64,000 bases of DNA from JBGQAS01 sp964498605 (GTDB lineage: Bacteria; Chloroflexota; Anaerolineae; Anaerolineales; Anaerolineaceae). Location of the stretch: contig CAZCHK010000001.1 of the NCBI GenBank assembly GCA_964498605.1, forward strand, positions 66,437 to 130,436, written 5' to 3'. The notes beneath the pieces are model-generated. The model did no database searches and had not been told where the DNA came from. It saw nothing but the letters and a program-made list of their open reading frames with translations. Shown piece by piece: positions 27,393 through 36,635 of this stretch. Position 1 is the stretch's first letter; every line of letters starts with the position of its first letter. The translations under genes and the position numbers were made by a program.

Positions 27393-28572
27393 TTACACCT
27401 CTTTCCTGATTTTTATCAGTCAACCTTGATGATGTTCTGTTCACCCCAAAAAGGATACCCAATCCCATTAAATTAACGACCAGGCTGGAGCCACCTGCAG
27501 AAACCAGGGGTAGAGTATTCCCGGCAAAAGGAAACAAGTTCACAAGCGCAGCCATGTTGATAAAGGCTTCAAAGAAAAACCAGATCGAAATGCCGGACGC
27601 CAACAGTTTTCCGAGCAGGTCTGTCGCATGGCCGGCAATTCTTAATCCTCTCCATAAGATGATGAAGTAAAGCACAACTGTAAATGCAGCTCCCAATGCT
27701 CCGGTCTCCTCGGTAATGACTGCGAATATACTATCAGTCGCGGCAACAGGCAGACCTGTGTACTTGGTTGAAGAGTTACCAATACCGACACCAAAAATGC
27801 CGCCTTGAACGATGGCTTCGACAGACCGCTTTATTTGGTAGGATGCTTGCGCGGGATCTTGAAAACCTGCAATAAAAGTGGATAATCTGGCTTGTCCCGT
27901 TGGGAAAAGGTACACAACAATTGCGCCGACAATCGCAGCGATGACAAGAACCATCACGATTTGCTTCAAATCCCCACCAGCGATGAAGAATAACACTCCG
28001 CCCATAATAACAATCGTGATCGCTGCACTAAGGTCTGGTTCGAGGACGATCAACGCGGAGATGGTTCCGAGAATGCCTGCCAGTGGAACCAAACCAAAGG
28101 AGAACTTGCTCAATACGTTACGCTTTGAATACAACCAGAACGAGAGATAAATGATTACAGCCAATTTGATGAATTCTGTTGGCTGGCCAGATCCATTTAG
28201 AATGGTACGCTTTGAGCCCCAGCGTGTCTCGCCAAAGAAAAAGATCATCGCGATCAGCAGTACGATCATGATCAATAACATCGGGACGACAAACGGGCGA
28301 AGTTTGTGATAATCAATCAGGTAGAGAACAAACCCTGCAGTTAAACCCAACACCGCAAAAATCAATTGCCGTGTAAAGCTGGAGCTGACATCCCCTTGAT
28401 TTACAAATGAATACTTCCAACTGGCTGAGTACACCATCAGCAATCCAAAAACAAGCAATGTAGCAACAGCTAACAGGAGCGGAATGTCTACATCATGGAG
28501 ATGTCCACGACTGGATCGTTCACCCTTTCCTGGTGGAGTCGTCCGTTGGTTTACTGCAACTGATTGACCCAT
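27313..28572 (-). CDS. ftsW: SEDS-family septal glycosyltransferase FtsW
   Basis: A peptidoglycan polymerase that works with FtsI at the septum. The 419-residue protein has about ten transmembrane helices. Visible motifs are LMVYSASWKYS, the SEDS-type FIKLAVIIYLSFWLYSKR region, and the catalytic-loop stretch PVAATDSIFAVITEETG. PLVSAGGSSLV is near the C-terminus. A basic 45-residue tail extends into murG in another frame. It overlaps murD by 22 bases. Its place in the dcw cluster favours FtsW over RodA. Confidence 0.94.
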   Translation of the reverse strand: MGQSVAVNQRTTPPGKGERSSRGHLHDVDIPLLLAVATLLVFGLLMVYSASWKYSFVNQGDVSSSFTRQLIFAVLGLTAGFVLYLIDYHKLRPFVVPMLLIMIVLLIAMIFFFGETRWGSKRTILNGSGQPTEFIKLAVIIYLSFWLYSKRNVLSKFSFGLVPLAGILGTISALIVLEPDLSAAITIVIMGGVLFFIAGGDLKQIVMVLVIAAIVGAIVVYLFPTGQARLSTFIAGFQDPAQASYQIKRSVEAIVQGGIFGVGIGNSSTKYTGLPVAATDSIFAVITEETGALGAAFTVVLYFIILWRGLRIAGHATDLLGKLLASGISIWFFFEAFINMAALVNLFPFAGNTLPLVSAGGSSLVVNLMGLGILFGVNRTSSRLTDKNQERGVNAVADLRRWNRRGSKPRAGDPASSRD

Positions 28573-29933
28573 TCTTTGAAGGCCTCTCCTCTCTCCTCAA
28601 AATCACGGTATTCGTCGAAACTAGTACCTCCAGGGGAAAAAAGAACAACGTGTCCTGGTTGGGCGATTTCTGCAGCGGCTTTTACGGCTTCATTCAGCGT
28701 AATAGTTGTAAATGTGGAGTAAGGACGTGTATGTGATGTGTTTTTACCAAGCGCATCATTGATCTTTGGCGCCGCTTCTCCAAAAACTACCACATGATCC
28801 ACGCGTTGATGAATTAGGTCAGCCAATTTTTCCCATGGAAGGTTCTTGTCCCTTCCACCGAGTAGCAGAATGATTGGTTCAGAAAATGAATGAATAGCTG
28901 CAATTGTTCTCTCAGGAGCAGTTGCAATCGAGTCGTTGTACCAATTCGCACCGCGGTACTCGCGAACATATTCAAGTCGGTGCGCCACCCCGGTGAAATT
29001 CTCAACAGCCTGACGCATTGCATCGGGTTTAGCTCCAGCCAGGTGGCTGATCGTGCAGGCAGCCAATACGTTTGAGATGTTGTGATTTCCCCGAAGCCTT
29101 ATTGAAGAAATTGGGATCAGGGGAACGATCACCCCTTCGATTTCAAGCGTAATTACTCCTCGATCAATGTATGTCATCTTTTCCCTGCTGGAACCTCTGC
29201 AGAACCCGAAACCGAGAATTTTTGCATTAGTTTTTCCCCTTAGATTCCAGGCAACCTGGTCGTCACGATTGAGTACACAATAATCATCTTGGTTTTGGAA
29301 TTCGATCAAGCGGGTTTTTGCAGCTCGATAATCTTCAAATGTTCCATGTCTGTCAAGATGATTGGGCGTGATATTCAGTATTGCTGCGATATGTGGTGAG
29401 AGCGACATGTGCTCAAGCTGGAAGCTGGAAATTTCCAAAACAATGATGTCTTCGGAGCTTATCTTTTCGAGCTTGTCCACCAAAGGGAGACCAATGTTTC
29501 CGCCCACCCAAACCTTTCTTGTTCTTTTGATTCCTTGCTGCAAGATTTTTCCGGTAAGCGCTGTTGTTGTAGTCTTGCCTGCAGAACCCGTTATTCCTAT
29601 CACTGGGGCTTTCACTTCCTCCAGGAAAACCTGAGTGTCATTCGTGAGTGGAATGCCTCGAGTTTTCGCTTGTTGTATCAAAGGATTGGATTCGGGGATA
29701 CCACCTGAAACACTGACCAGATCAATATTTGATAAAAGATTTGGCGCATGGTTTCCAAATTCGCACCGAACGCCAGTGTTTTCCATTTTTGTCGCCAGAT
29801 GTTTTAATTCCGTGCGTGATTTTTGATCATTAAGAATTACATAAGCACCTGCTTTTGAAAGATAACGCGCAAGGGCCTGCCCCTGCCGCGCGGCACCGAT
29901 TATAAGGATGCGACGACCTTGCCAATTGTTCAT
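28551..29933 (-). CDS. murD: UDP-N-acetylmuramoyl-L-alanine-D-glutamate ligase
   Basis: It adds D-glutamate to the muramyl stem. The 460-residue Mur ligase has ILIIGAARQGQALARYL at the N-terminus and the P-loop GITGSAGKTTTTALTG (about 113-128). It has the central ILNITPNHLDRHGTFEDY motif, the NDSIATAPERTIAAI loop, and a C-terminal LFSPGGTSFDEYRDFEERG that is diagnostic for MurD. It overlaps mraY by ATGA and ftsW by 22 bases. Confidence 0.97.
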   Translation of the reverse strand: MNNWQGRRILIIGAARQGQALARYLSKAGAYVILNDQKSRTELKHLATKMENTGVRCEFGNHAPNLLSNIDLVSVSGGIPESNPLIQQAKTRGIPLTNDTQVFLEEVKAPVIGITGSAGKTTTTALTGKILQQGIKRTRKVWVGGNIGLPLVDKLEKISSEDIIVLEISSFQLEHMSLSPHIAAILNITPNHLDRHGTFEDYRAAKTRLIEFQNQDDYCVLNRDDQVAWNLRGKTNAKILGFGFCRGSSREKMTYIDRGVITLEIEGVIVPLIPISSIRLRGNHNISNVLAACTISHLAGAKPDAMRQAVENFTGVAHRLEYVREYRGANWYNDSIATAPERTIAAIHSFSEPIILLLGGRDKNLPWEKLADLIHQRVDHVVVFGEAAPKINDALGKNTSHTRPYSTFTTITLNEAVKAAAEIAQPGHVVLFSPGGTSFDEYRDFEERGEAFKEWVNQLQ

Positions 29934-30922
29934 AGTGATGCCAACCCAACTCCCAGCATTGCTGCCAACAACCCGATCAGCCAGAATCTCTGCACGACCT
30001 GAGTTTCACTCCACCCCAGAATCTCGAAATGAATATGAAAAGGAGCCATTTTAAATAATCGCTTGCCCTTTGTGATTTTGAAATAGATTATCTGAAGGGT
30101 GACGCTTACAGCCTCAGAGAATGGGATGATTGCGACAACAGGAAGAAGAACCCAATTTCCTGTCATCAATGCGACAACCGCAAGCACCGCGCCTAATGAC
30201 AACGATCCGGTGTCTCCCATCATGAGCTGGGCAGGGTGTACATTGAACCAGAGAAAACCAAATATCGCTCCGACCATTGTGAAGCAAAACCTGGCAAGGT
30301 AGGGCAAACCCCTGCTAAGCGCGATGATGCCGTAAGCCGCGAAGGCGGTTGCGGCAACCAAGCCGGCCAAACCATCCAACCCGTCGGTAAAATTCACCGC
30401 GTTGGACATTGCCACGATGATAAAAGCGGCGATGGGAATATAAAAAGCACCCAGGGTGATTTCACCTTCAATTCCCGGAAAGTAAAATTCGGGTACATTA
30501 AGCAGGTATTTAAGAACAAAAGCGATCACAATAGCAAATGCTACCTGTAGGAGGAATTTTGTTCTTGCCCGCATTCCGCTACCTTTTCTCGGTCCGCGGA
30601 TACCTTCCCAATCGTCCACGGCGCCCAACAGTCCAAACGCTACCATTGTTAAAAGTGGTAACAGGACCGATCGTCCGATCAGTTCAAAACCAACCAATTG
30701 GGCTGCGTTCAGCAATAAAGTAATTAACGCCACAGGCATCAGAATCATGAAACCACCCATGGTTGGGGTGCCCATTTTCACGATATGAGCTGCTGGCTCT
30801 TCGACTCTTATTTGTTTGCCGATTTTCCAGTGTTTCAGCAGCCGAATTAAGGGACCTCCCCAGATGACAGCCAGCATAAACGTGATACCACTTAACGCCA
30901 ATGCGACGGCAGCTTCGGTCAT
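29930..30922 (-). CDS. mraY: phospho-MurNAc-pentapeptide translocase MraY
   Basis: It joins phospho-MurNAc-pentapeptide to undecaprenyl phosphate to make lipid I. The 330-residue protein has about ten transmembrane helices. It has GTPTMGGFMIL (about 52-62), the catalytic FTDGLDGLAGLVAAT and LMMGDTGSLSLGAVLA. The HIHFEILGW loop contains the family's conserved histidines. Both ends overlap neighbours as ATGA. Confidence 0.97.
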   Translation of the reverse strand: MTEAAVALALSGITFMLAVIWGGPLIRLLKHWKIGKQIRVEEPAAHIVKMGTPTMGGFMILMPVALITLLLNAAQLVGFELIGRSVLLPLLTMVAFGLLGAVDDWEGIRGPRKGSGMRARTKFLLQVAFAIVIAFVLKYLLNVPEFYFPGIEGEITLGAFYIPIAAFIIVAMSNAVNFTDGLDGLAGLVAATAFAAYGIIALSRGLPYLARFCFTMVGAIFGFLWFNVHPAQLMMGDTGSLSLGAVLAVVALMTGNWVLLPVVAIIPFSEAVSVTLQIIYFKITKGKRLFKMAPFHIHFEILGWSETQVVQRFWLIGLLAAMLGVGLASL

Positions 30923-32331
30923 GATTCTTCCTCCAGAGCGGCAACTATTTGATCCAAACGCATACTGTGAGAACCTTTGATGAGCACAATATCGCCAGAT
31001 TTTAATAATCCTTTGAGAGCTTCAATGACAGGCATTGGATCCAGCGCTTCAAAAACCCGGTCCTGCGGGAATCCGCTTTCTTTTGCAGCGTTGGATATGA
31101 TCAGACCCAGCTCACCGACGGTAAAAAGATAATCGACGATTTGTGCTGCGCGGACGCCCACTTTCCGATGTTCACTTTCCGCATAATTGCCTAGTTCTTT
31201 CATGTCACCTAGTACAGCTATCTTGCGACCATCAAGGGTATTGAGTAGGTTCAAGGCTGCCAGTGACGATTCGGGAGAAGCGTTATAAGAATCATCCAGG
31301 ATTATTGCGCCATTTTTTGTTTTACCTGGAACAAGTCTCAGTTGCGTGGTGTGTGATTGAAGCCCCGAAATGATTTCACCCCAATTCAAGCCATCCGCCA
31401 GTCCTGCGGCAATAGCACAAAGAGATGTGTGTACTGAATGCTCTCCCAGCAAAGGAACATTGATCAGCAGATCGTTTTTTTGATAATGAATCTGGAATTG
31501 GATTCCATACATTCCACGGCTGACGATTTTGTCCGCCCAGACTTCCGCTGCGGGGTTCAAGCCGTAATACAAAACGCGGGCTCTTGTTTTCTGGGCCATT
31601 GGGCGAACCCATTCATCGTCATAATTGAGGATTGCTATCCCATCAGCGGGAAGCGCTTCGACCAGTTCCGCTTTTCCTTTGGCGATCGATTCCTTTGAGC
31701 CACAGCGCTCAGCGTGGACAGTCCCGATGTTGGTAATGATTCCGGTGTGTGGGTGCGCGATTTCACACAAATGTGCGATTTCACCTTGTTTATAGAAACC
31801 CATTTCGAGGACAGCTCGCTCGTAGCCTTCCGTAAGTTTTAACAGCGTTAAAGGCAAACCCAGTTCATTATTCATATTACCCGTATTTTTCATTGTCGAA
31901 TAATGAGTGGATAAAACTTCAGCGACCAATTCTTTTGTTGAGGATTTTCCCACGCTGCCGGTGATCCCGATGGTTTTAATAGAAAGTTTTGATCTCCAAA
32001 ACGCGGCAAGTCTCTGCAGAGCAGACACCGTGTTATCTACTTTTATGCAAATCGGAGAAGCCACGGGGATTGCATTGATCGCACCAGGTTTGCTCAGGTC
32101 AATTACGGGTACAGCAGAGGGGATGTCGTGCTGGATCAGTGCCGCAGAAGCTCCGCGTTGGAATGCTTCATCAACATAATCGTGCCCATCAACGCGTTCC
32201 CCGACAACTGCGATAAAGAGACTCCCGGGGATTATCTTCCTGGAATCAATTTCTGCATCGGTTAGGATGAAATCGCTCAATCCTGGTTTAGAGCAATCAA
32301 AAGCTTCGAGTAATGTGGAAAGCATTAACAT
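30919..32331 (-). CDS. murF: UDP-MurNAc-tripeptide:D-Ala-D-Ala ligase MurF
   Basis: It adds the D-Ala-D-Ala dipeptide supplied by Ddl. The 470-residue ligase has SRKIIPGSLFIAVVGERVDGHD (split about 28-50) and the P-loop GITGSVGKSSTKELVAEVL. NTGNMNNELGLPLTLL is a MurF hallmark, and DDSYNASPESSLAALNLL is also typical. It follows ftsI by 7 bases, where murE would normally lie; no murE is present. Confidence 0.96.
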   Translation of the reverse strand: MLMLSTLLEAFDCSKPGLSDFILTDAEIDSRKIIPGSLFIAVVGERVDGHDYVDEAFQRGASAALIQHDIPSAVPVIDLSKPGAINAIPVASPICIKVDNTVSALQRLAAFWRSKLSIKTIGITGSVGKSSTKELVAEVLSTHYSTMKNTGNMNNELGLPLTLLKLTEGYERAVLEMGFYKQGEIAHLCEIAHPHTGIITNIGTVHAERCGSKESIAKGKAELVEALPADGIAILNYDDEWVRPMAQKTRARVLYYGLNPAAEVWADKIVSRGMYGIQFQIHYQKNDLLINVPLLGEHSVHTSLCAIAAGLADGLNWGEIISGLQSHTTQLRLVPGKTKNGAIILDDSYNASPESSLAALNLLNTLDGRKIAVLGDMKELGNYAESEHRKVGVRAAQIVDYLFTVGELGLIISNAAKESGFPQDRVFEALDPMPVIEALKGLLKSGDIVLIKGSHSMRLDQIVAALEEES

Positions 32332-32338
32332 AGGTTAC

Positions 32339-34120
32339 CTATTGAGTAATTCCCATTCCGGCTCTTAGCGCATCCGGTGGTATGCCCATCAGTACCACGA
32401 GTTGCTCGACGACATCGCTGAATACCGGCGCGGCGACGACGGAACCCCAGATTGAGATGGAAGGTTTTTCGAACCAGACATAAACAAGAAATTTCGGATC
32501 ATCTGTCGGACCCCACCCAACGAATGATGCATTTGTAATATTTGAGTCATATTGGCCATTGATGGGTATCTGCGCAGTTCCTGTCTTTCCTGAAAGCCGG
32601 TAGCCAGCCACCAGTGCTTCAGACGATTCTTCCTCCAGTGACACGGCTAACATTTCAGACAAGGTGAGAGCCGTTTCTTCACTGATCGGAGCGGCAATTA
32701 CTTGAGGCGTGATGGTGTATTGATGATCATCCTGGACGATGGCTTTCACCACATGGGGCGCCATCATGCGCCCGTCGTTTGCCACAGCTGATATTGCGGT
32801 TGCCAGTTGGATTGGTGTGACTGCCACTCCCTGGCCAAATGAATTTGTGGCCAGGTTGACCTCGTACCATCCCGGATCACCTGGTGTACTTAATGGCCAG
32901 TACTGCTCACCTGTGAGATCGATGTTGGTCGGGCGGCCAATTCCAAATGCTTTCATGTACTCATAAAACTTCTCGGTGCCAAGTTCGCTTGCAATCCAGC
33001 TCAAGCAGACATTCAAAGAATGCTGCATGCATCCGGTCATGTCCTGCAGGCCCCATGCGCTTCGGTCCCAGTTGTATATTCCAACACCACCGAAGTAAAA
33101 GTATCCAGTATCTAAAAATGTTGTTTCAGGGGTGACTGCTTTCGCGTCAAGAGCTGCTGCCATGGTTAATACTTTGAAGATTGAGCCAGGTTCATACGTC
33201 TGACTGATGGCCCGATTGAACATGTGTCCTTGGGGATAAATCTCATTGAAATTCCAATACTGGTTAAGGTTCATTTGTGGCGTGGATGCCATCGCCAGAA
33301 TTTCACCAGTTTCAGGATCCATGACAATGATTGTTCCGGATTCCGAGCCATTTTTTTTGATCGCGTCGTTTAGCACATCTTGCACCATAGCCTGGATTTC
33401 CCGATCGATTGTCAGCACCAGGCTGCTTCCGGGCTGGATGGAAGGGGCTTTCATCATCAGATTGGGGTTAAAAGACATGGTTACCATTTTTGGTGTTCCA
33501 GCAAGGATCTGATCGTACTGACCTTCTACACCATAATAACCATGCCCATTTTCTTTTTCATAAAAAGCATAGAAACCCAAAACATTGGATGCAACAGTGT
33601 ATTCTGGGTAAGCCCGTTGGAGATGCGGGGTGAGAATCAAACCATACAGGCTGGGAAGTGACTCGACAGACCCTTGCGGATTGGATTTTTCGAATTCTTC
33701 GCGTAAAGCCCGGATATTGTTTGCCTTCTCGCCGCTAATAAAATCAGTGATGACAGCGTAACGTGCCGTAGCAGCATCGTAAGGGATGCTCGCTTTTGCG
33801 AGAACCTCTTCATAATTAAGATTGAGTTGACTGGCTAACGTTTCTGCAATTGTTCTTGGGTTGGATACAGATTGTAAATCGACACCTACCTCATAAACGA
33901 TCATGTTCCCCGCGAGCAGATTGCCCCAACGGTCATAAATGCTCCCTCTTTCCGGATAGGCAAGATATGTTTCGGAACCGTATGTTTTTTCAGCCCAGCT
34001 TCTGATCTCCTGATGCGCAGCGCTACTTTGTATGCGAAGTATCTGCAGGACAATTGCAAGTGCCAGCAGCAAACACGTAAAAGTAATGAAAGAAATGCGG
34101 GTAATGTGTATCTTTCTCAT
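32339..34120 (-). CDS. ftsI: septal class B penicillin-binding protein (FtsI/PBP3-like transpeptidase)
   Basis: A peptidoglycan transpeptidase with one N-terminal membrane helix (about 6-25). A pedestal domain contains YPERGSIYDRWGNLLAGN. The catalytic domain has the SxxK serine in YEPGSIFKVL, SxN in QHSLNVC and KTG in LSGKTGTAQI. I start it at ATG 34120, just after the ftsL stop; the longer frame would overlap most of ftsL. The product is 593 residues. No PASTA domains are seen at the C-terminus, unlike Spo-type relatives. Confidence 0.94.
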   Translation of the reverse strand: MRKIHITRISFITFTCLLLALAIVLQILRIQSSAAHQEIRSWAEKTYGSETYLAYPERGSIYDRWGNLLAGNMIVYEVGVDLQSVSNPRTIAETLASQLNLNYEEVLAKASIPYDAATARYAVITDFISGEKANNIRALREEFEKSNPQGSVESLPSLYGLILTPHLQRAYPEYTVASNVLGFYAFYEKENGHGYYGVEGQYDQILAGTPKMVTMSFNPNLMMKAPSIQPGSSLVLTIDREIQAMVQDVLNDAIKKNGSESGTIIVMDPETGEILAMASTPQMNLNQYWNFNEIYPQGHMFNRAISQTYEPGSIFKVLTMAAALDAKAVTPETTFLDTGYFYFGGVGIYNWDRSAWGLQDMTGCMQHSLNVCLSWIASELGTEKFYEYMKAFGIGRPTNIDLTGEQYWPLSTPGDPGWYEVNLATNSFGQGVAVTPIQLATAISAVANDGRMMAPHVVKAIVQDDHQYTITPQVIAAPISEETALTLSEMLAVSLEEESSEALVAGYRLSGKTGTAQIPINGQYDSNITNASFVGWGPTDDPKFLVYVWFEKPSISIWGSVVAAPVFSDVVEQLVVLMGIPPDALRAGMGITQ

Positions 34121-34121
34121 C

Positions 34122-34571
34122 TCAATTTCCCAGCCCGATTCCTTCAAACAAATAATCCCAAAGTGATTGTGTGAACTTTGGTGTGATGACATCCTGAGAG
34201 GCGACATCGATACCTGGAAGCCTGGAAATATGAGCAATTGGCCTGCCCAGGTAACCTGGAACCACAACATATACTGCCTGGTCAGCGCTGATTCGCGAAA
34301 AACCCAATTCTCTTGCCCGCTGTGTCATGTGCGTAGATGAATTCAGCCAGGCGAGGTGAACTTCTTGATCAGCAATCAGCTGCGCGAGATTCGCTCTTTC
34401 CGCTTCCAAGGCTCTTATCTCAAGGCCCGCGGACGCGGCTTGGGCACTGACACTCAGGTAGAGACCTGCTATCACTGCAACTGCCGCCAGAGCAAGTAGA
34501 AACAATCCAACCGATCTTATCTGGACTCTCCATGGAGCTTGTTTATGTGCCTGGCTTTCCTTCTTGTTCAC
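34122..34571 (-). CDS. ftsL: FtsL/DivIC-like septum protein
   Basis: A 149-residue bitopic protein: short cytoplasmic tail, one transmembrane helix (about 21-42), then a heptad-rich segment (LEIRALEAERANLAQLIADQ). An extracytoplasmic tail with RARELGFSRISADQAVYVVVPG follows; this matches the end of FtsL/FtsB-type proteins. It starts at GTG 34571 with GAGAGG about 9 bases upstream. Sequence identity in this family is always low; position between rsmH and ftsI is the main support. Confidence 0.8.
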   Translation of the reverse strand: MNKKESQAHKQAPWRVQIRSVGLFLLALAAVAVIAGLYLSVSAQAASAGLEIRALEAERANLAQLIADQEVHLAWLNSSTHMTQRARELGFSRISADQAVYVVVPGYLGRPIAHISRLPGIDVASQDVITPKFTQSLWDYLFEGIGLGN

Positions 34572-34611
34572 TTCGTAATCCTCTCCTCAAAGGGTTACAC
34601 ATTTCTTGCCG

Positions 34612-35613
34612 TTAAATTTTCTCAGCGATCCTCAACCGGGCGCTTCTGGCTCTGGGGTTATTGATTATTTCAACCTCGCTAACCCGTACCGGGTGACGTG
34701 ATACCTCTCTTAAACTCGCTTCATGATCACAGTTGCATATTAACTGCTCGGGAGGGCAAATGCAGTTTCTCGACTCCCTGTGGAAAAACTGCTTCACGAT
34801 CCTGTCTTCGAGAGAATGAAAGCTGATCACCGCAAGCTTCCCACCCTTTTTAAGACTGTACAGCGCCTGGGGAAGAAATTTCTGGATGGCTCCCAGCTCA
34901 TCATTCACAGCGATGCGGAGCGCCTGAAATGTCCGTGTGGCGGGATGGGTGCGACCGTGTTCATGATGCACTGAGGTTTTAATCGTGGAGGCTAGTTCTT
35001 TGGAGCTGTGAAACGGTCGAGATGAAACGATGGCATGGGCGATTCGCTTGCATTGCGGTTCTTCCCCGAAGTTCTTGATCAGGTCTGCTAACTCTCTTTC
35101 TTTGAGATTGTTGACCAAATCCGCAGCAGTCAGTTTTTGCGAAGAGTCAAACCGCATATCGAGTGGACCATCACGAAGGAAAGAAAACCCCTTTTCGGGT
35201 TGGTCCAGCTGTAAAGAAGACACGCCGAAATCAGCGATAATCCCATCGACATTTTCCCAATGGACCTTGCGCAACTCAGCTTGTAAGAATATATACGAGG
35301 TTTGAGATATATGCACGCGTTGACCGAATTCCTGCAGGTTTTTCCTGGCGATGTTCAGCGCGTCTGGATCTACCTCGAAGCCCAGCAACTCACCATTTGG
35401 CGCGCATGCGGCCAATATTCCTCGCGCATGTCCTCCCGCTCCCAAAGTTGCATCCACGTATCTCCCGGGGCTACGTGGGCATAAAGCGTTTAAAATTTCA
35501 TTGTAAAGTACTGGTACATGAACTTGCAAAGCAGGGGGGACTGAAGCCCCGGCATCACAAGGTGAGGTCTGCGAAGCGCTGAGCGTTCTTATCGGTGTCT
35601 TTAAGCTGTTCAT
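34612..35613 (-). CDS. rsmH: 16S rRNA (cytosine1402-N4)-methyltransferase RsmH (MraW)
   Basis: It methylates C1402 of 16S rRNA. The core begins at HVPVLYNEIL and has YVDATLGAGGHARGIL (SAM site). It has ADFGVSSLQLDQPEKGFSF, MRFD and ISFHSLEDRIVKQFF. I take ATG 35613, giving 333 residues and a 59-base overlap with mraZ. A TTG at 35529 would give a 305-residue protein starting just before the conserved core, without a visible ribosome-binding site. The true start is uncertain; the identity is not. Confidence 0.93.
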   Translation of the reverse strand: MNSLKTPIRTLSASQTSPCDAGASVPPALQVHVPVLYNEILNALCPRSPGRYVDATLGAGGHARGILAACAPNGELLGFEVDPDALNIARKNLQEFGQRVHISQTSYIFLQAELRKVHWENVDGIIADFGVSSLQLDQPEKGFSFLRDGPLDMRFDSSQKLTAADLVNNLKERELADLIKNFGEEPQCKRIAHAIVSSRPFHSSKELASTIKTSVHHEHGRTHPATRTFQALRIAVNDELGAIQKFLPQALYSLKKGGKLAVISFHSLEDRIVKQFFHRESRNCICPPEQLICNCDHEASLREVSRHPVRVSEVEIINNPRARSARLRIAEKI

Positions 35614-35983
35614 TTTGAATTGCCCATTCTGCTTCCGGCCAGATTTCCAAGAAATCACCCGTCCCTACAATTACCACATTGCTGTTGAGGTTTACAGATT
35701 CTCTTAAGAACTGAGGAATAAGAATCCGGCCTGCTTTGTCGTATTGCACGAGCTCTGCGTTGGTGAACATCAGGTATCGTAATGATCTGGCCTTGGGATC
35801 TGTGATGCTCATTTGGCTGATCTTCGACCGGATTGTTTCAAAATGAGCTGCAGTTAGAATCATCAAATTGGAGGAAAAACCACGGGTGATGTAAGCACCG
35901 CCGTCTAGCTGTTCGCGATAGCGCGCTGGTATAATCAATCGACCTTTTTCATCAATGGAGTGGTTATACTGACCCAAGAACAT
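35555..35983 (-). CDS. mraZ: transcriptional regulator MraZ
   Basis: A SpoVT/AbrB-like regulator that opens the dcw cluster and binds its own promoter region. The 142-residue product starts MFLGQYNHSIDEKGRLIIPAR, which matches the family N-terminus. The second half repeats the fold (QYDKAGRILIPQFLRE), as is usual for MraZ. I start it at ATG 35983 with GAGG 6 bases upstream. Four GTGG repeats lie 48-81 bases before the ATG and are its probable operator. Confidence 0.95.
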   Translation of the reverse strand: MFLGQYNHSIDEKGRLIIPARYREQLDGGAYITRGFSSNLMILTAAHFETIRSKISQMSITDPKARSLRYLMFTNAELVQYDKAGRILIPQFLRESVNLNSNVVIVGTGDFLEIWPEAEWAIQNEQLKDTDKNAQRFADLTL

Positions 35984-36011
35984 ATGTTCTACCTCTTCTT
36001 TAATGCCGGAA

Positions 36012-36028
36012 CGCCAGTTTGTCTGGCG
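36012..36028 (-). other. small hairpin in the mraZ leader
   Basis: A 6-bp stem CGCCAG/CTGGCG with a 5-base loop lies between the operator repeats and the ribosome-binding site. No T-run follows, so it is not a terminator. Any effect on leader stability is speculative. Confidence 0.3.
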
Positions 36029-36030
36029 CT

Positions 36031-36064
36031 CCACTTTCAACCACAATCAACCACTATTTCCCAC
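36031..36064 (-). promoter_or_regulatory. MraZ operator: four GTGG repeats at 10-bp period
   Basis: On the minus strand GTGG occurs four times with starts exactly 10 bp apart (plus-strand CCAC at 36031, 36041, 36051, 36061). Known MraZ proteins bind three or four TGGG/GTGG-type repeats at this period near the mraZ promoter. The repeats begin right after the -10 element, a position suited to repression of the whole dcw operon. Confidence 0.8.
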
Positions 36065-36093
36065 AGTATAGTACTTTTTTCGTCAAATTACAA
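36065..36093 (-). promoter_or_regulatory. promoter of the dcw cluster
   Basis: On the minus strand TTGTAA (36088-36093) and TATACT (36065-36070) are separated by exactly 17 bases. The transcription start would fall in the first MraZ repeat. No other strong promoter is apparent down to ftsZ, and most junctions overlap, so transcription of the cluster may depend largely on this site. Confidence 0.65.
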
Positions 36094-36149
36094 GTACTAA
36101 TTGAATTTTTATATATTTTGTGGTCATGACAATATCTTTGGAGGAGAAT

Positions 36150-36584
36150 ATGGGAGACTTGAAATATCAATTATTGGCTATTTTGACGGCGGCGTGCTGG
36201 GGGATTGGGGGATATTTTGAAAAACAGGGCTTGAAGCTGGGGAATATGTCACCCGTGATGGGCATCACTGTCAGAACCTTGGTGGCGTTAATTATTCTGG
36301 GTGTGGCGAGTTTTCCCCACTGGAAACAGCTGCCGCAAGCGGGAACCAAGGCCATTTTGTACATGATTATCGGAGGTGGCATAGTGGCCGGGGCAGCAGG
36401 AATGTTGTGTTATTACACTGCCATGAAAGGAGCTGATCTTGGAAAGGTGATGCCATTGGCTTTCACTTCGCCATTGTTTGGAGTTATCATGGGGTTAATT
36501 TTTGGCACCGAGTCATTGACATGGCAAAAAGCGGCAGGGATGCTCCTGACAGTCGGTGGTATTGTCTTAATCACCATTGGATAA
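36150..36584 (+). CDS. half-size EamA/DMT-type transporter
   Basis: A 144-residue membrane protein with four to five helices, equal to one EamA repeat. LLAILTAACWGIGGYFEKQGLK at the N-terminus is typical, as is the end segment LTWQKAAGMLLTVGGIVLI. Such proteins probably work as dimers. The substrate is unknown. I start it at ATG 36150 with GGAGGAG upstream; the longer frame runs into the divergent mraZ promoter. Confidence 0.8.
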   Translation: MGDLKYQLLAILTAACWGIGGYFEKQGLKLGNMSPVMGITVRTLVALIILGVASFPHWKQLPQAGTKAILYMIIGGGIVAGAAGMLCYYTAMKGADLGKVMPLAFTSPLFGVIMGLIFGTESLTWQKAAGMLLTVGGIVLITIG

Positions 36585-36635
36585 ATGGGGAAATGAATTT
36601 TCTGCGGGCGTTTTGAACCCATTGCGTGTTAGCAA

